Shown: piece after piece, positions 37,849 to 46,424 of the stretch
Layout: every line of letters begins with the position of its first letter
How positions within the stretch are numbered: the first letter of the stretch is position 1
IMG/VR virus record: IMGVR_UViG_3300025030_000086
Location: 1 to 64,000 of that record
Length of the DNA: 64,000 bases
Direction: 5' to 3' (one strand)
Source of the DNA: a virus
The notes under the pieces: model-generated
Seen by the model: the letters and a program-made list of their open reading frames with translations, nothing else
Told to the model about the DNA's origin: nothing
The model's database searches: none
Translations under genes and position numbers: made by a program

Positions 37849-38010
37849 ATGGAAAGATACTTAGAAAATGGAGATATGGTATTTGCAACAGGTGTTTTTT
37901 TGAGATACTTTAATGGAAAATTTGAAGTGTCAAGTTTTAAAGATGATACTTATTTTGACGGTAACATTGTTGAAGATATTGAAAATAAACCTTATACAGA
38001 AGAGGAATAA
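37849..38010 (+). CDS. Small acidic protein, unknown
   Basis: 53 residues (MERYLENGDMVFATGVFLRY...), beta-rich with an acidic tail. First gene behind the 37798 promoter. Unknown. Confidence 0.5.
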   Translation: MERYLENGDMVFATGVFLRYFNGKFEVSSFKDDTYFDGNIVEDIENKPYTEEE

Positions 38011-38021
38011 AGGGGGATTAT

Positions 38022-38171
38022 ATGCTTTATTATGGTATTATAATTGGTTCATTTATCATTTTTTATGCAGTTTTTATTTATAGTTTATGCAAAATTTCAA
38101 AAGATTGTGATATGAGGGCAGATAAATTATTTAAAGAAATGAGGATGAATGAAAACAAAAGTGATTTATAG
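38022..38171 (+). CDS. Membrane microprotein
   Basis: 49 residues with one N-terminal membrane helix (YYGIIIGSFIIFYAVFIY) and a charged tail. SD AGGGGGA. Overlaps the next gene. Confidence 0.5.
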   Translation: MLYYGIIIGSFIIFYAVFIYSLCKISKDCDMRADKLFKEMRMNENKSDL

Positions 38172-38427
38172 GAAATTTAAAACAACTGAAAGTATTGTTG
38201 CAATTTTTCCAGAATTGGGATACCCTGGATTTACTTCTAAAAAAGGTCTTATAATGGATTATATGTATTTTGGCCAACACGGAGAATGTATTTATGACAC
38301 CATTATAAAAATGACTATAAAAGCGTCTCCTAAAAATTATGAGGTATTGGAAGCACAATTGAGAGATTTAGGATATGATTTAGAAATTACTACACATAAG
38401 GGGTATCAAAAATTATTGACAAAGTAA
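38149..38427 (+). CDS. Conserved phage/plasmid hypothetical protein
   Basis: 92 residues. VIYRKFKTTESIVAIFPELG, MDYMYFGQHGECIYD and YEVLEAQLRDLGYDLEI match a widespread small family of mobile elements (RKFK..I.A.FPE...HVGQHG). Function unknown. Confidence 0.65.
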   Translation: MKTKVIYRKFKTTESIVAIFPELGYPGFTSKKGLIMDYMYFGQHGECIYDTIIKMTIKASPKNYEVLEAQLRDLGYDLEITTHKGYQKLLTK

Positions 38428-38447
38428 TAATCATAGGAGATTATGAA

Positions 38448-38591
38448 ATGTTTTATAAAAGTATAGGATTGTCAAAAGTCTTATTAAGACATAATGAAAA
38501 CTATATTACCCCATTTCAGTCCATTGCAGAAGAGGAGATACTTGATAGATATTGGTTCAATAGGTTTAGTTATGAAAGTTTCAAGGCATGA
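38448..38591 (+). CDS. 47-residue ORF
   Basis: MFYKSIGLSKVLLRHNENYI...; SD TAGGAGA; stop overlaps the next ATG. Unknown. Confidence 0.45.
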   Translation: MFYKSIGLSKVLLRHNENYITPFQSIAEEEILDRYWFNRFSYESFKA

Positions 38592-38740
38592 AAACATGGT
38601 TTGGTGTAGAGTTTAAAGGTTTTTATGTTGGTAAAGTCTATTGTAATAAGCAAGACCTTATTAATGAATTCAATAAACAATTCATGTATGAGATACAAGG
38701 GAATTTGTTTAAGGTTTTTGGAAAAATTGGAAAAAGATGA
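38588..38740 (+). CDS. 50-residue ORF
   Basis: MKTWFGVEFKGFYVGKVYCN...; basic, beta-like. Coupled to both neighbours by ATGA overlaps, including the helicase gene. Unknown. Confidence 0.5.
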   Translation: MKTWFGVEFKGFYVGKVYCNKQDLINEFNKQFMYEIQGNLFKVFGKIGKR

Positions 38741-40425
38741 AAACAATCCATATTAAAGATAATGTATTAATAATAAAGATACCGTATGATATTAATCTTG
38801 TATCATTAATCAAGACTTTCTTTTCCGGTAGGTCATGGGATAGCAATTTAAAAGTCTGGAAGTGCCCTGTAAATGAAAAGAATTTAATAGCTACCTACTC
38901 CATGATAGAAAATCATGACTTTACTGTATTTCCTGAAATGATGATTGAACTCGAAAAATATAAAGGACAATTTGAAATACAGAAGGTTGAAAATGAAAAG
39001 AAGATAGCAGCCTCAAAAGCTATAGATGCAAATATTGAGATACCTAATTTGAAGGGAGAACTCTTCCCGTTTCAAAAAGCAGGAGTGCAATTCATAGAAA
39101 ATACCAATGGTAAAACCTTAATAGCTGATGAAATGGGGTTAGGGAAGACCTTGCAATCAATAGCTTATTGCCAATTACATGCAGAAAAAAGACCTATTTT
39201 AGTTATTTGTCCAGCAACATTAAAGTTGAATTGGCAAAGAGAATTTAGAAAATGGACAAATATAAAAAGCTATGTTATAAATTCGCAAGATCTCAAATAT
39301 CAGCTACCTATCTATGAAGCATACATTATTAATTATGATATAGTGGGGAAAATGGAAACATTGCTGAATAAGATGAAATTTCAAGTAATGATATTGGATG
39401 AAGCACATTATTTGAAAAACCCAAAAGCATTACGGTCAAAAGCAATAAATGGATTAAATAAGAATATACCCCATATTTTGGCATTAACTGGTACACCAAT
39501 ACTTAATAGACCTGTTGAAATATTTAATATTTTAAAGATGTTAAGTCCTCAAAATTTTGGCAATTATTTTGATTTTGTGAAAAGATATTGTGGAGCTACC
39601 TATGGAAAATGGGGTCTGGATGTATCAGGAGCTACCAATATTCAAGAATTAAGTGATAAATTACGAGCAACAGTAATGATCAGAAGGGAAAAAAAGGATG
39701 TATTGGCAGAATTACCAGACAAGACAAGGGTAGTAGTCCCTCAAATATGTGATTTAAAAGCATACAAAAAAGTAGAGGATGATTTAATAAATTACTTAAT
39801 TGAATCAAAGAATAAGTCAAAACTTGCAGCGGAAAAAATTAGTCAAGTAGAACAATTGGCAAAAGTTGAATATGCAAAACAGGAAGCGGTTAAAGCAAAA
39901 CTCCCCCTATTTATTGAATGGAGTAAAGATTTTATTGAGGAAAATGGTAAATTAGTAATTTTTGCTCATCATAAAGAATTTGTTGAAAAGTTAATGTTTG
40001 AACTGAAGGACTATAATCCGGTTAAAATAGTGGGTGGTATGGAAATTGAGGATAAACAATCCTCAATAGATGCTTTCCAAAATAATAAAGAATGTAAAGT
40101 AATTATTTGTAGTCTAAAAGCCGCTGGTGTTGGGATAACTTTAGTTGCAAGTAGTTATGTAGCATTTTTAGAGTTAGGATGGACACCCGGTGAACATGAT
40201 CAGGCTGAAGATAGACTACACCGGATAGGGCAGAAAGATAATGTTACTTGTTATTATTTTTTGGCAGAAAATACTATTGAGGAAACAATTTACGATCTAC
40301 TTCAGAAAAAAAGAGATATTTTTCAAAAACTAATGCAAGATCAACATACAATTATAGGAACTCTTGATAATAATATTCTGAATGATTTAACAAATAAAAT
40401 AGTAAATAAAAATGAAGTTAATTAG
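38737..40425 (+). CDS. SNF2-family DNA helicase/translocase
   Basis: 562 residues. A small N-terminal domain (1-100) with FFSGRSWDSNLKVWKCPV precedes the helicase core: motif I ADEMGLGKTLQS (about 129), II ILDEAHYLKN (about 220), III LALTGTPILN, and in the second lobe VIICSLKAAGVGITL and motif VI QAEDRLHRIGQ. The N-terminal wrap resembles HARP/SMARCAL1-like proteins. It should translocate on duplex or forked DNA, aiding replication restart. The C-terminal residues (KNEVN) overlap the start of a homing endonuclease gene. Confidence 0.92.
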   Translation: MKTIHIKDNVLIIKIPYDINLVSLIKTFFSGRSWDSNLKVWKCPVNEKNLIATYSMIENHDFTVFPEMMIELEKYKGQFEIQKVENEKKIAASKAIDANIEIPNLKGELFPFQKAGVQFIENTNGKTLIADEMGLGKTLQSIAYCQLHAEKRPILVICPATLKLNWQREFRKWTNIKSYVINSQDLKYQLPIYEAYIINYDIVGKMETLLNKMKFQVMILDEAHYLKNPKALRSKAINGLNKNIPHILALTGTPILNRPVEIFNILKMLSPQNFGNYFDFVKRYCGATYGKWGLDVSGATNIQELSDKLRATVMIRREKKDVLAELPDKTRVVVPQICDLKAYKKVEDDLINYLIESKNKSKLAAEKISQVEQLAKVEYAKQEAVKAKLPLFIEWSKDFIEENGKLVIFAHHKEFVEKLMFELKDYNPVKIVGGMEIEDKQSSIDAFQNNKECKVIICSLKAAGVGITLVASSYVAFLELGWTPGEHDQAEDRLHRIGQKDNVTCYYFLAENTIEETIYDLLQKKRDIFQKLMQDQHTIIGTLDNNILNDLTNKIVNKNEVN

Positions 40426-40981
40426 AAAATTGGGGACAAGAATAAGTAAAAGTGGTCGGTTAGTAAGTTATGGTATATATCTTTGTCCATTTCCAGAATG
40501 TTTAGCAGAAGTTGAAAGACCTTTGGGTAATGGGGAAAGAAAAAAGTCTTGTGGGTGTAGAAGAAAAAAGGGGAATAGCTATACAAGATTATATAAAATT
40601 TGGACAGGTGTTAAAAATAGATGTTTTAATTCCAACAATCAAGCATATTTAGACTATGGTGGAAGAGGAATAACAATATGTCCAGAATGGACAAATGATT
40701 ATACTACTTTCAGAGATTGGGCATTAAATAATGGTTATCAAGAAAACTTAGTTATTGATAGGATTAATCCTGATGGTAATTATGAACCCTCTAATTGTAG
40801 ATGGTTAACAATATTAGAAAGTTTGAGAAATAAGACAAATACAATAACTATGGAAATAGCTAATGAAATTAGAGATTTGTATAAAACAAAAAATTTTACT
40901 CAACAAGAAATAGCTGATAAATTTAATGTAAGTCAAGAAACAGTGTCTTTAATTATAAATAATAAGCAATGGATAAAATAA
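40412..40981 (+). CDS. Homing endonuclease-like protein (zinc ribbon, YGGRGI body, HTH)
   Basis: 189 residues with all three modules: zinc ribbon (CPFPECLAEVER...KKSCGC), YGGRGITICPEW...VIDRINPDGNYEPSNCRW body, and HTH (NEIRDLYKTKNFTQQEIAD). The ATG lies 14 bases inside the SNF2 gene, and the shared bases AATGAAGTTAATTAG end that protein. It is followed directly by ATG of the next gene (TAAATG). Best-preserved member of the family. Confidence 0.77.
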   Translation: MKLIRKLGTRISKSGRLVSYGIYLCPFPECLAEVERPLGNGERKKSCGCRRKKGNSYTRLYKIWTGVKNRCFNSNNQAYLDYGGRGITICPEWTNDYTTFRDWALNNGYQENLVIDRINPDGNYEPSNCRWLTILESLRNKTNTITMEIANEIRDLYKTKNFTQQEIADKFNVSQETVSLIINNKQWIK

Positions 40982-41476
40982 ATGACAATTAATAAATTAA
41001 TAAATAATATATTCAGGGATAGGAAAAGGGTAGCAAAGAAGATTAAAAATCACAAAAGTGAGCTACCTATTTTTGAAAAAAATGTGAAGAGGATGTTCAA
41101 AACTATAAAATACACAAAGTCAATTGATACTATGATAAAAAACTTCGATAATATTAAGCAAGAATTTCAAAACGTGATGAGCTACCTACCCCCTGATATA
41201 GAATTGGAATTGAATGGGCAGGTAATAAAAGATATTAATAGTATTGATACTATTAGAGATACCTATATTAAAGATTTTATAAATGAAAGAATAGACATGG
41301 AGTTAGAAAAGGAAAAAATAGTAACTTCCATATTTTTAAAAGAAAATTTAATAAAACGTGCTTTAAATAGAGCATTGATAGCATTTACATATTTTCCAAA
41401 TGATGCAGAATTTGTTTGTAAAATTGCGGAGTTAGAGGAAATGTTATTAAATTGTTATAATAAGGAGAACAAATAA
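40982..41476 (+). CDS. Helical protein, unknown
   Basis: 164 residues, Lys/Ile/Glu-rich and mostly helical. Two GAGCTACCTA motifs lie inside the gene in different reading frames (SELPIF at 41060; MSYLPP at 41179), so they are not conserved for their protein meaning. Sits directly downstream of an inserted endonuclease gene and presumably belonged to the SNF2 operon. Confidence 0.5.
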   Translation: MTINKLINNIFRDRKRVAKKIKNHKSELPIFEKNVKRMFKTIKYTKSIDTMIKNFDNIKQEFQNVMSYLPPDIELELNGQVIKDINSIDTIRDTYIKDFINERIDMELEKEKIVTSIFLKENLIKRALNRALIAFTYFPNDAEFVCKIAELEEMLLNCYNKENK

Positions 41477-41697
41477 TGAAGAAAAAAGGAAAAATATTTT
41501 TAAAGATATTTGATACAACAATTGATTTGTACAAAGAAATTGAGTTAGATGCAGATTATATAAGATTTTATACACATGAAAATGATTATATAGATATTAA
41601 ATTTAAAGGTTTTGATTTATCTCTTAGAGGAATAGGGCAATTAAAAGTATTCCCCAATTCCTCAAATTCTATCATCATAGAACAGGAAGAACCATAA
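41476..41697 (+). CDS. Small beta-rich protein, unknown
   Basis: 73 residues; TAATG overlaps at both ends. Regular strand pattern (IFLKIFDTTIDLYKEIELD, FKGFDLSLRGIGQ). Unknown. Confidence 0.5.
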   Translation: MKKKGKIFLKIFDTTIDLYKEIELDADYIRFYTHENDYIDIKFKGFDLSLRGIGQLKVFPNSSNSIIIEQEEP

Positions 41698-41861
41698 TGA
41701 GTAAAGAATTAGAACAAGCCATTGAATTACATACAAAACTGGATAAAAATTGGGGATTAGAATCACCCAATAATTCCTGGCCCCTTGATTTAATTATTTA
41801 TTATAATAATAGAAAGGAGAAAGAAAATGAAAATTCATGTGGATCTGAAAAAGGGGATTGA
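41697..41861 (+). CDS. Small protein, paralogue of the 47455 ORF
   Basis: 54 residues. ELEQAIELHTKLDKNWG...SWPLDLIIYY matches ELKQAIEFHLKMDKQSG...AWPPWLLGIY at 47455, both followed by a GAAAGGAGA-type site for the next gene. Unknown domain. Confidence 0.55.
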   Translation: MSKELEQAIELHTKLDKNWGLESPNNSWPLDLIIYYNNRKEKENENSCGSEKGD

Positions 41862-42081
41862 GAATATTTCAATAATTATAATGATACTTGATACAGAGGA
41901 TAAAACATTAGCAAATAAATTATTTAGATCCCCTTTAGATTATCCCTCAAATAAAGATTATGTCTATGTAGAAAATGTGGGTAATTGTGATTATATAGAA
42001 AACATTTTTAGAACTGAAGAAGGGGCTAAGAGTTGGGCAGAATTTGAAATAAAATGTTTAAAAAATAAATTATGCATATAA
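41827..42081 (+). CDS. Small protein, unknown
   Basis: 84 residues; SD AAAGGAGAAAGA. Contains DYVYVENVGNCDYIENIFRT. Unknown. Confidence 0.5.
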   Translation: MKIHVDLKKGIENISIIIMILDTEDKTLANKLFRSPLDYPSNKDYVYVENVGNCDYIENIFRTEEGAKSWAEFEIKCLKNKLCI

Positions 42082-42105
42082 CAATTAATTAAAGGGGTTT
42101 CAATA

Positions 42106-42540
42106 ATGAACAAAAGAAATTACAAACATGGGGAATCCTATGTAAGGTTACATAATATATGGGGATTAATGAAACAAAGAATTTTAAATCCTAATAGTAA
42201 AAATTATAAATATTATGGTGGTAGAGGAATAACAATATGTCCAGAATGGACAAATGATTATATTGTTTTCAGAGATTGGGCACTAAATAATGGTTATAAA
42301 GAAGGATTACAAATACACAGAGAAAATGATGGGAATTACGAACCAGATAGTTGTAGATGGGTAACAAGAACTGAAAATTTAAGACACACAAGAAAAACTA
42401 TAACTATGGAAATTGCTGATGAAATTAGAGATTTGTACAAAACAGGGAATTTTTCCATGCAAGAGTTAGGAAATAAATATAGCATAAGTAAACAAATGGT
42501 ATCTTACATTTTGAATAATAAAAATTGGAAAAATGTTTGA
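42106..42540 (+). CDS. Homing endonuclease-like protein lacking the zinc ribbon
   Basis: 144 residues. It starts directly at the body (MNKRNYKHGESYVRLHNIW, KYYGGRGITICPEW, IHRENDGNYEPDSCRWVT) and keeps the C-terminal HTH (DEIRDLYKTGNFSMQELG). The N-terminal ribbon of its paralogues is missing and an AGGGG site has been acquired instead. The D-R-I core reads H-R-E, so activity may be changed. The promoter at 42537 overlaps its stop. Confidence 0.7.
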   Translation: MNKRNYKHGESYVRLHNIWGLMKQRILNPNSKNYKYYGGRGITICPEWTNDYIVFRDWALNNGYKEGLQIHRENDGNYEPDSCRWVTRTENLRHTRKTITMEIADEIRDLYKTGNFSMQELGNKYSISKQMVSYILNNKNWKNV

Positions 42541-42564
42541 CATTACCAAAAATAGTAGTATACT
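42537..42564 (+). promoter_or_regulatory. TTGACA-N16-TATACT promoter
   Basis: TTGACA 42537-42542 overlaps the stop of the preceding gene; TATACT 42559-42564 is followed by AATAATTAAAGGAG. Nearly identical to those at 37798 and 45831. Confidence 0.8.
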
Positions 42565-42582
42565 AATAATTAAAGGAGATAT

Positions 42583-42714
42583 ATGACTAAGGAAAGTATA
42601 AAGGTTCAATGCCAAGAATGTGAAAAGGTTTTTAGAACAAAAAAATTAGTTCCTGAATGCCCGGAATGTAATGGATTAGATATTGATTTATATTATGGAA
42701 AGGAGAACAAGTAA
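42583..42714 (+). CDS. Zinc-ribbon microprotein
   Basis: 43 residues: VQCQECEKVFRT and PECPECNGLD form a ribbon. Strong SD and promoter directly upstream; TAATG overlap with the DUF932 gene. Confidence 0.6.
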   Translation: MTKESIKVQCQECEKVFRTKKLVPECPECNGLDIDLYYGKENK

Positions 42715-43685
42715 TGTCACATAATCTTAACATGAATGAAGAAGGCAAGGCAGATATGATGTATACAGGGGAGACCCCTTGGCACAAATTAGGTACATAT
42801 TTGGGGGAAAATGCGGTAACGGCAGAAGAAGCAATTAAGGCTGCAAATATGGAATGGGAAGTATCTCTTCATCCAATTTATTCCGGCTTTGCAGAAATGA
42901 AGGAAGTTGATGATTTTAAAGCAGTTATTAGACAAGATACAGGAGAAGTTTTGGGTATAAGGAAGCAAAAATATACACCGTATCAGAATAAAGATGCTTT
43001 CAAGGTATTAGATCCATTTATAGGAGAAGGAAAAGCGGTTTGGCATACAGCAGGAGTTTTAGGAAAAGGTGAAAGAATATGGATATTGGCAAAACTACCC
43101 GGACAATTAGAAGTAACAAAAAATGATATAATAGACAAGTATTTTCTATTAACAAATTCCCATGATGGTTCAACAGGAATAAAGTTAATGTTTACCCCTA
43201 TAAGGGTTGTTTGTCAAAATACGTTACAAATGGCATTAATAAGTGGACAATCTTCAATTATGAATATAAAGCATACCAAAAACCATGAAATAAAGATAAA
43301 ACAAGCATTGAAGGTTTTAGGTCTTGTTGAGCAAATAGCTACAGATTTTGAAATTGATGCTAAGAAAATGTATGAATTTAAGATGACTGATGCAGATATT
43401 GATAATTATTTAGCAGAAATTATTAATATAACAGGAGAAGCAAAGGAAAAGACTAAACTATATGCAGATAAATCTTATATTAGATACAGAGATTATTTGG
43501 AAGGTGGGATAGGGACAGACATAGCAGGTGTAAAAGGCAGTCTATGGGGGGCTTATAATGCGGTAACAGAAGCTATTGATCATACTGATAGAAAGATTAA
43601 AAATCATTTGCAGTATAGTCAATTTGGTGCTGGTGCTGTTATCAAGGACAAGGCTTGGAAGAGTGCAAAAAAATTGATAAGATAG
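42714..43685 (+). CDS. DUF932 phage/plasmid-like protein
   Basis: 323 residues, full length for the family. Diagnostic start (AHN/SHNL...MYTGETPWHKLGTYL), then FKAVIRQDTGEVLGIRKQKY, LLTNSHDGSTGIKLMFTPIRVVCQNTL and a helical C-terminus. DUF932 proteins are common in plasmids and phages, often near replication genes; the biochemical role is not established. It is transcribed from the 42537 promoter together with a zinc-ribbon microprotein. Confidence 0.88.
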   Translation: MSHNLNMNEEGKADMMYTGETPWHKLGTYLGENAVTAEEAIKAANMEWEVSLHPIYSGFAEMKEVDDFKAVIRQDTGEVLGIRKQKYTPYQNKDAFKVLDPFIGEGKAVWHTAGVLGKGERIWILAKLPGQLEVTKNDIIDKYFLLTNSHDGSTGIKLMFTPIRVVCQNTLQMALISGQSSIMNIKHTKNHEIKIKQALKVLGLVEQIATDFEIDAKKMYEFKMTDADIDNYLAEIINITGEAKEKTKLYADKSYIRYRDYLEGGIGTDIAGVKGSLWGAYNAVTEAIDHTDRKIKNHLQYSQFGAGAVIKDKAWKSAKKLIR

Positions 43686-43693
43686 GGGGTTTA

Positions 43694-44062
43694 ATGAAAA
43701 AGATAACACTTAAAAGATCGCTTGAATTATGTGCAGAATTATGGTCATGGCTTAGAGATAATCCTGATGAAACATACAAGAATAATTGGCCTAAATGGAA
43801 TAGATACAAGAATGTAGATAATAATTGTTTTGCATGTCATTATGATGAGTTAGAAGGCAGGAAACGAGGAGGAGTTAAGATTTGTTCTTTTTGTCCATTA
43901 AAAGAATTATGGAGTTTGCAGGGATATTGCATGGAAAAAAGTAGCCCTTTCAATAAATGGTTGATAGCCAAAACAAATAAAAGTAGACAGAAATATGCAG
44001 GAATTATAGTAAATTTTTGTGAAAAAGAATTAGAAAAATTAAAAAACAAAAAGGGAGTTTAA
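43694..44062 (+). CDS. Cysteine-rich protein, unknown
   Basis: 122 residues from ATG 43694, supported by AGGGGGTTTA. Central CFACHYDELEGRKRGGVKIC followed by SFCPLKELW and a later Cys suggest a zinc or iron-sulfur site. Rich in Trp. No family recognised. Confidence 0.55.
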   Translation: MKKITLKRSLELCAELWSWLRDNPDETYKNNWPKWNRYKNVDNNCFACHYDELEGRKRGGVKICSFCPLKELWSLQGYCMEKSSPFNKWLIAKTNKSRQKYAGIIVNFCEKELEKLKNKKGV

Positions 44063-44063
44063 A

Positions 44064-44276
44064 ATGACTATTCTATGTGGCAAAAGAAGTGGTAAAGATT
44101 TAAAAATTTATGCAATTGCAAGAACAGAGAAGTCTCCAAAGAAGTATCTATATGGTATTGTTTGTCTTGACAAAGAAGGAGGAGATCCAAAAGTAGTAAC
44201 TGATATTAAATATGATAGATTGTCAACTATAAGAAGGAAGTTTAGAAATATACCAGCAGAGTTTAAAAAGGGATAA
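44064..44276 (+). CDS. Small basic protein, unknown
   Basis: 70 residues (MTILCGKRSGKDLKIYAIAR...), basic C-terminus (STIRRKFRNI). One base after the previous stop. Unknown. Confidence 0.5.
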   Translation: MTILCGKRSGKDLKIYAIARTEKSPKKYLYGIVCLDKEGGDPKVVTDIKYDRLSTIRRKFRNIPAEFKKG

Positions 44277-44279
44277 AAA

Positions 44280-44894
44280 ATGCGATTAATTAGAAAATTA
44301 GGAACAAGGAAAAATAAAACAGGTAATAATTATACGAGTTGGGGTGTATTTTGGTGTAACTTTTGTAAACAAGAGGTAGAAAAAGAATTATCTGTTGGTA
44401 GAAGGTATAAATCTTGTGGTTGTGTAAGATATTCAGAAAATAAGGGTGATTATAAACATGGTGGAAAAGGGACAAAATTATATAATGTATGGCAATCTAT
44501 AAAACAAAGAATTTTAAATCCAAATAATGAAGCATATAAAGATTATGGTGGTAGAGGAATAACAATATGTCCAGAATGGACAAATAAAGAAAATGGATTT
44601 ATAAATTTCAGAGATTGGTCACTAAGTAATGGTTACAAAGAAGGATTACAAATAAATAGAATAAATAATGATGGTAATTATGAACCATCTAATTGTAATT
44701 TTATCCCAGCTAAAGAAAATAATAAAAATCAAAGATTGAGAAAAGATAGTAAAATAAAAAATATTGAAATAGCTAATGAAATTAGAGCTTTATATGCTAT
44801 AGGAAATTATATACAAAAAGAGTTAGCAAGTAGATTTAATATAAGTCAAGCAACAATTTCTTTAATTATTAATAACAAACAATGGGTGAAATAA
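44280..44894 (+). CDS. Homing endonuclease-like protein (zinc ribbon, YGGRGI body, HTH)
   Basis: 204 residues, longest of this subtype. Ribbon (CNFCKQEVEKELSVGRRYKSCGC), linker with YKHGGKGTKLYNVW, body (YGGRGITICPEW, INRINNDGNYEPSNCNF) and HTH (NEIRALYAIGNYIQKELAS). The YKHGGKGTKLY segment is the closest match to the fragment at 14236. Placed between two small unknown genes with three-base and zero-base gaps. Confidence 0.76.
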   Translation: MRLIRKLGTRKNKTGNNYTSWGVFWCNFCKQEVEKELSVGRRYKSCGCVRYSENKGDYKHGGKGTKLYNVWQSIKQRILNPNNEAYKDYGGRGITICPEWTNKENGFINFRDWSLSNGYKEGLQINRINNDGNYEPSNCNFIPAKENNKNQRLRKDSKIKNIEIANEIRALYAIGNYIQKELASRFNISQATISLIINNKQWVK

Positions 44895-45107
44895 ATGTTA
44901 ACTATAAAACAAAATATACAATTAATAAATGAGTTACTTAATACTTCTTATGGTAATTTACAGAAATTAGCCTATGAAGAAGAAATTGAGCGATATGTGA
45001 GAGTTAGATTATTAGATATTACACAAATAGCAAAGGATATTTTAGAGTTTACTCATAATCAGGAAGTTAAGCAACACAAGAATAAGAATAGAGTAAAGAA
45101 AGGATAG
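44895..45107 (+). CDS. Small helical protein, unknown
   Basis: 70 residues, helical with a basic tail (KQHKNKNRVKKG). Adjoins the endonuclease stop. Unknown. Confidence 0.5.
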   Translation: MLTIKQNIQLINELLNTSYGNLQKLAYEEEIERYVRVRLLDITQIAKDILEFTHNQEVKQHKNKNRVKKG

Positions 45108-45111
45108 ATAT

Positions 45112-45231
45112 ATGATACAGTTTAACCCAGGTGATGGAGAATTGTTTGGACATATATTTACAACTGGAATACTGATATTTCTTATTGTATGTATTATTGT
45201 TGTTTGTTACTCTTCAAAAGGGAGACGGTAG
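45112..45231 (+). CDS. Membrane microprotein
   Basis: 39 residues with one helix (TTGILIFLIVCIIVVCY) and basic end SSKGRR. SD AAAGGATAG. Unknown, could be holin-like in size only. Confidence 0.45.
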   Translation: MIQFNPGDGELFGHIFTTGILIFLIVCIIVVCYSSKGRR

Positions 45232-45459
45232 ATGGGGCACGCAAAAATTTGGGCTTTATTCTCTACATTTGATGATTTAGAAGGTAATATTGAGAATACT
45301 CTTTTGTTAAGGGGGTGGTGGTATGAAAAACCTGCTATTTCAGAATTGAGAAAATATTGTGGATGGGGTGGTGCAATTGTTCTTAGAAAACACGGAAAAA
45401 CTTTGCATCGTCCATATACTTACTATCTAAAAAGATTATCAGAGGGGGTTCAGGTATGA
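45232..45459 (+). CDS. Small protein, unknown
   Basis: 75 residues, aromatic and basic (LLLRGWWYEKPAISELRKYC). SD GGGAGACGGTAG, no gap to previous stop; ATGA overlap with the next gene. Unknown. Confidence 0.5.
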   Translation: MGHAKIWALFSTFDDLEGNIENTLLLRGWWYEKPAISELRKYCGWGGAIVLRKHGKTLHRPYTYYLKRLSEGVQV

Positions 45460-45830
45460 AATTAACTATTAGAAGTTTCATATTTTTAGCATACCTTATA
45501 TTATTATTTCCTTACCAAACTTCGAGTGCTTCAATAACTTTGAATTATGAAAAGGAGATGTCAAAAATAAAGATTATTGCTAATAAGGTTATCCAATGTG
45601 AATCGGAAGGAAAACATAACGTGTGGGGCGATTTAACTCTACAATATCCGGTGTATGGCATAGCACAGTTTCAAAAAGGGACTTTTTATTGGCTGTCCAA
45701 TATATCAGGAAATAAGAATTTTAGATGGAAAAATAAAGAACACCAAATAAAACTGTTACATTGGGCTTTGTTGAATGGACATGGTAGATTGTGGACATGC
45801 TATAGATGGTATAAAAAGGGTATAATTTAG
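45456..45830 (+). CDS. Exported lytic transglycosylase-like protein
   Basis: 124 residues. The N-terminus is a signal peptide or signal anchor (MKLTIRSFIFLAYLILLF, then SSA). The mature part has VIQCESEGKHNVWGDLTLQYPVYGIAQFQKGTF, in which Glu follows Cys as in soluble-lytic-transglycosylase-like folds (E-S-G...YGIAQF), and ends with HQIKLLHWALLNGHGRLWTC. It should act on peptidoglycan outside the membrane. It differs from the GH108 endolysin in fold and in carrying its own export signal. Confidence 0.7.
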   Translation: MKLTIRSFIFLAYLILLFPYQTSSASITLNYEKEMSKIKIIANKVIQCESEGKHNVWGDLTLQYPVYGIAQFQKGTFYWLSNISGNKNFRWKNKEHQIKLLHWALLNGHGRLWTCYRWYKKGII

Positions 45831-45858
45831 TTGACATATCCAAAAATAGTAGTATACT
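45831..45858 (+). promoter_or_regulatory. TTGACA-N16-TATACT promoter
   Basis: TTGACA 45831-45836, TATACT 45853-45858, followed by AATAATTAAATG. The 100 bases before the next gene hold no good ORF; a start-less frame (FCGSPGSGSELVFNLKG...) may be a gene remnant. Confidence 0.75.
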
Positions 45859-45964
45859 AATAATTAAATGAATTTTTCAAATTTTGTGGTTCCCCAGGTT
45901 CAGGTAGTGAGCTTGTTTTTAATTTAAAAGGTAAATTTTTAAGTCAATCATTTTATGAATAATT

Positions 45965-46414
45965 ATGAAAACAATAACTTATCATAATTTATCTCAAAAC
46001 ACTAACGGTAGATTGGTTTATTTCAGGTCAACAGATATTGAACAAATGAATTGGCATAGACTATTATGGTCTATTCCTGATGAAATGTTATATCATTTAT
46101 CTCAGGGAAAACAGATAAGAATTATTGATAAAACGTCTTCTAAAAAGGGGGGTAAAATTAAAAGGATTTTTATTCCTATAATGAATGATTTATTAAATAA
46201 TTTATATTTTGATATACCTGCTAAGAATAAAAATTTAGTAAATCATTATCTATATGCTTTGGAGACTATGAAGAAGGATAAAAGTTTATTAACAAAATTT
46301 TTGTATTGGAGAGGGATAATATTTAATCTTGTTAATATAATAGGAGAAGATATTATTGTTGATAAAGAACCTAATCCGTTAAGGCCAAAGAAGTATTTGA
46401 AACTTCTGGAGTAA
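45965..46414 (+). CDS. Protein of unknown function
   Basis: 149 residues (MKTITYHNLSQNTNGRLVYF...). Basic middle (SSKKGGKIKRIFIPIM) and helical C-terminal half. No SD is evident. First gene after the 45831 promoter. Not recognised. Confidence 0.5.
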   Translation: MKTITYHNLSQNTNGRLVYFRSTDIEQMNWHRLLWSIPDEMLYHLSQGKQIRIIDKTSSKKGGKIKRIFIPIMNDLLNNLYFDIPAKNKNLVNHYLYALETMKKDKSLLTKFLYWRGIIFNLVNIIGEDIIVDKEPNPLRPKKYLKLLE

Positions 46415-46424
46415 GGAGAAATAG

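Noticed and set aside
45859-45964. Gene encoding FCGSPGSGSELVFNLKG
   Set aside because: No start codon or ribosome site, and too short. Mentioned only as a possible remnant under the promoter entry.
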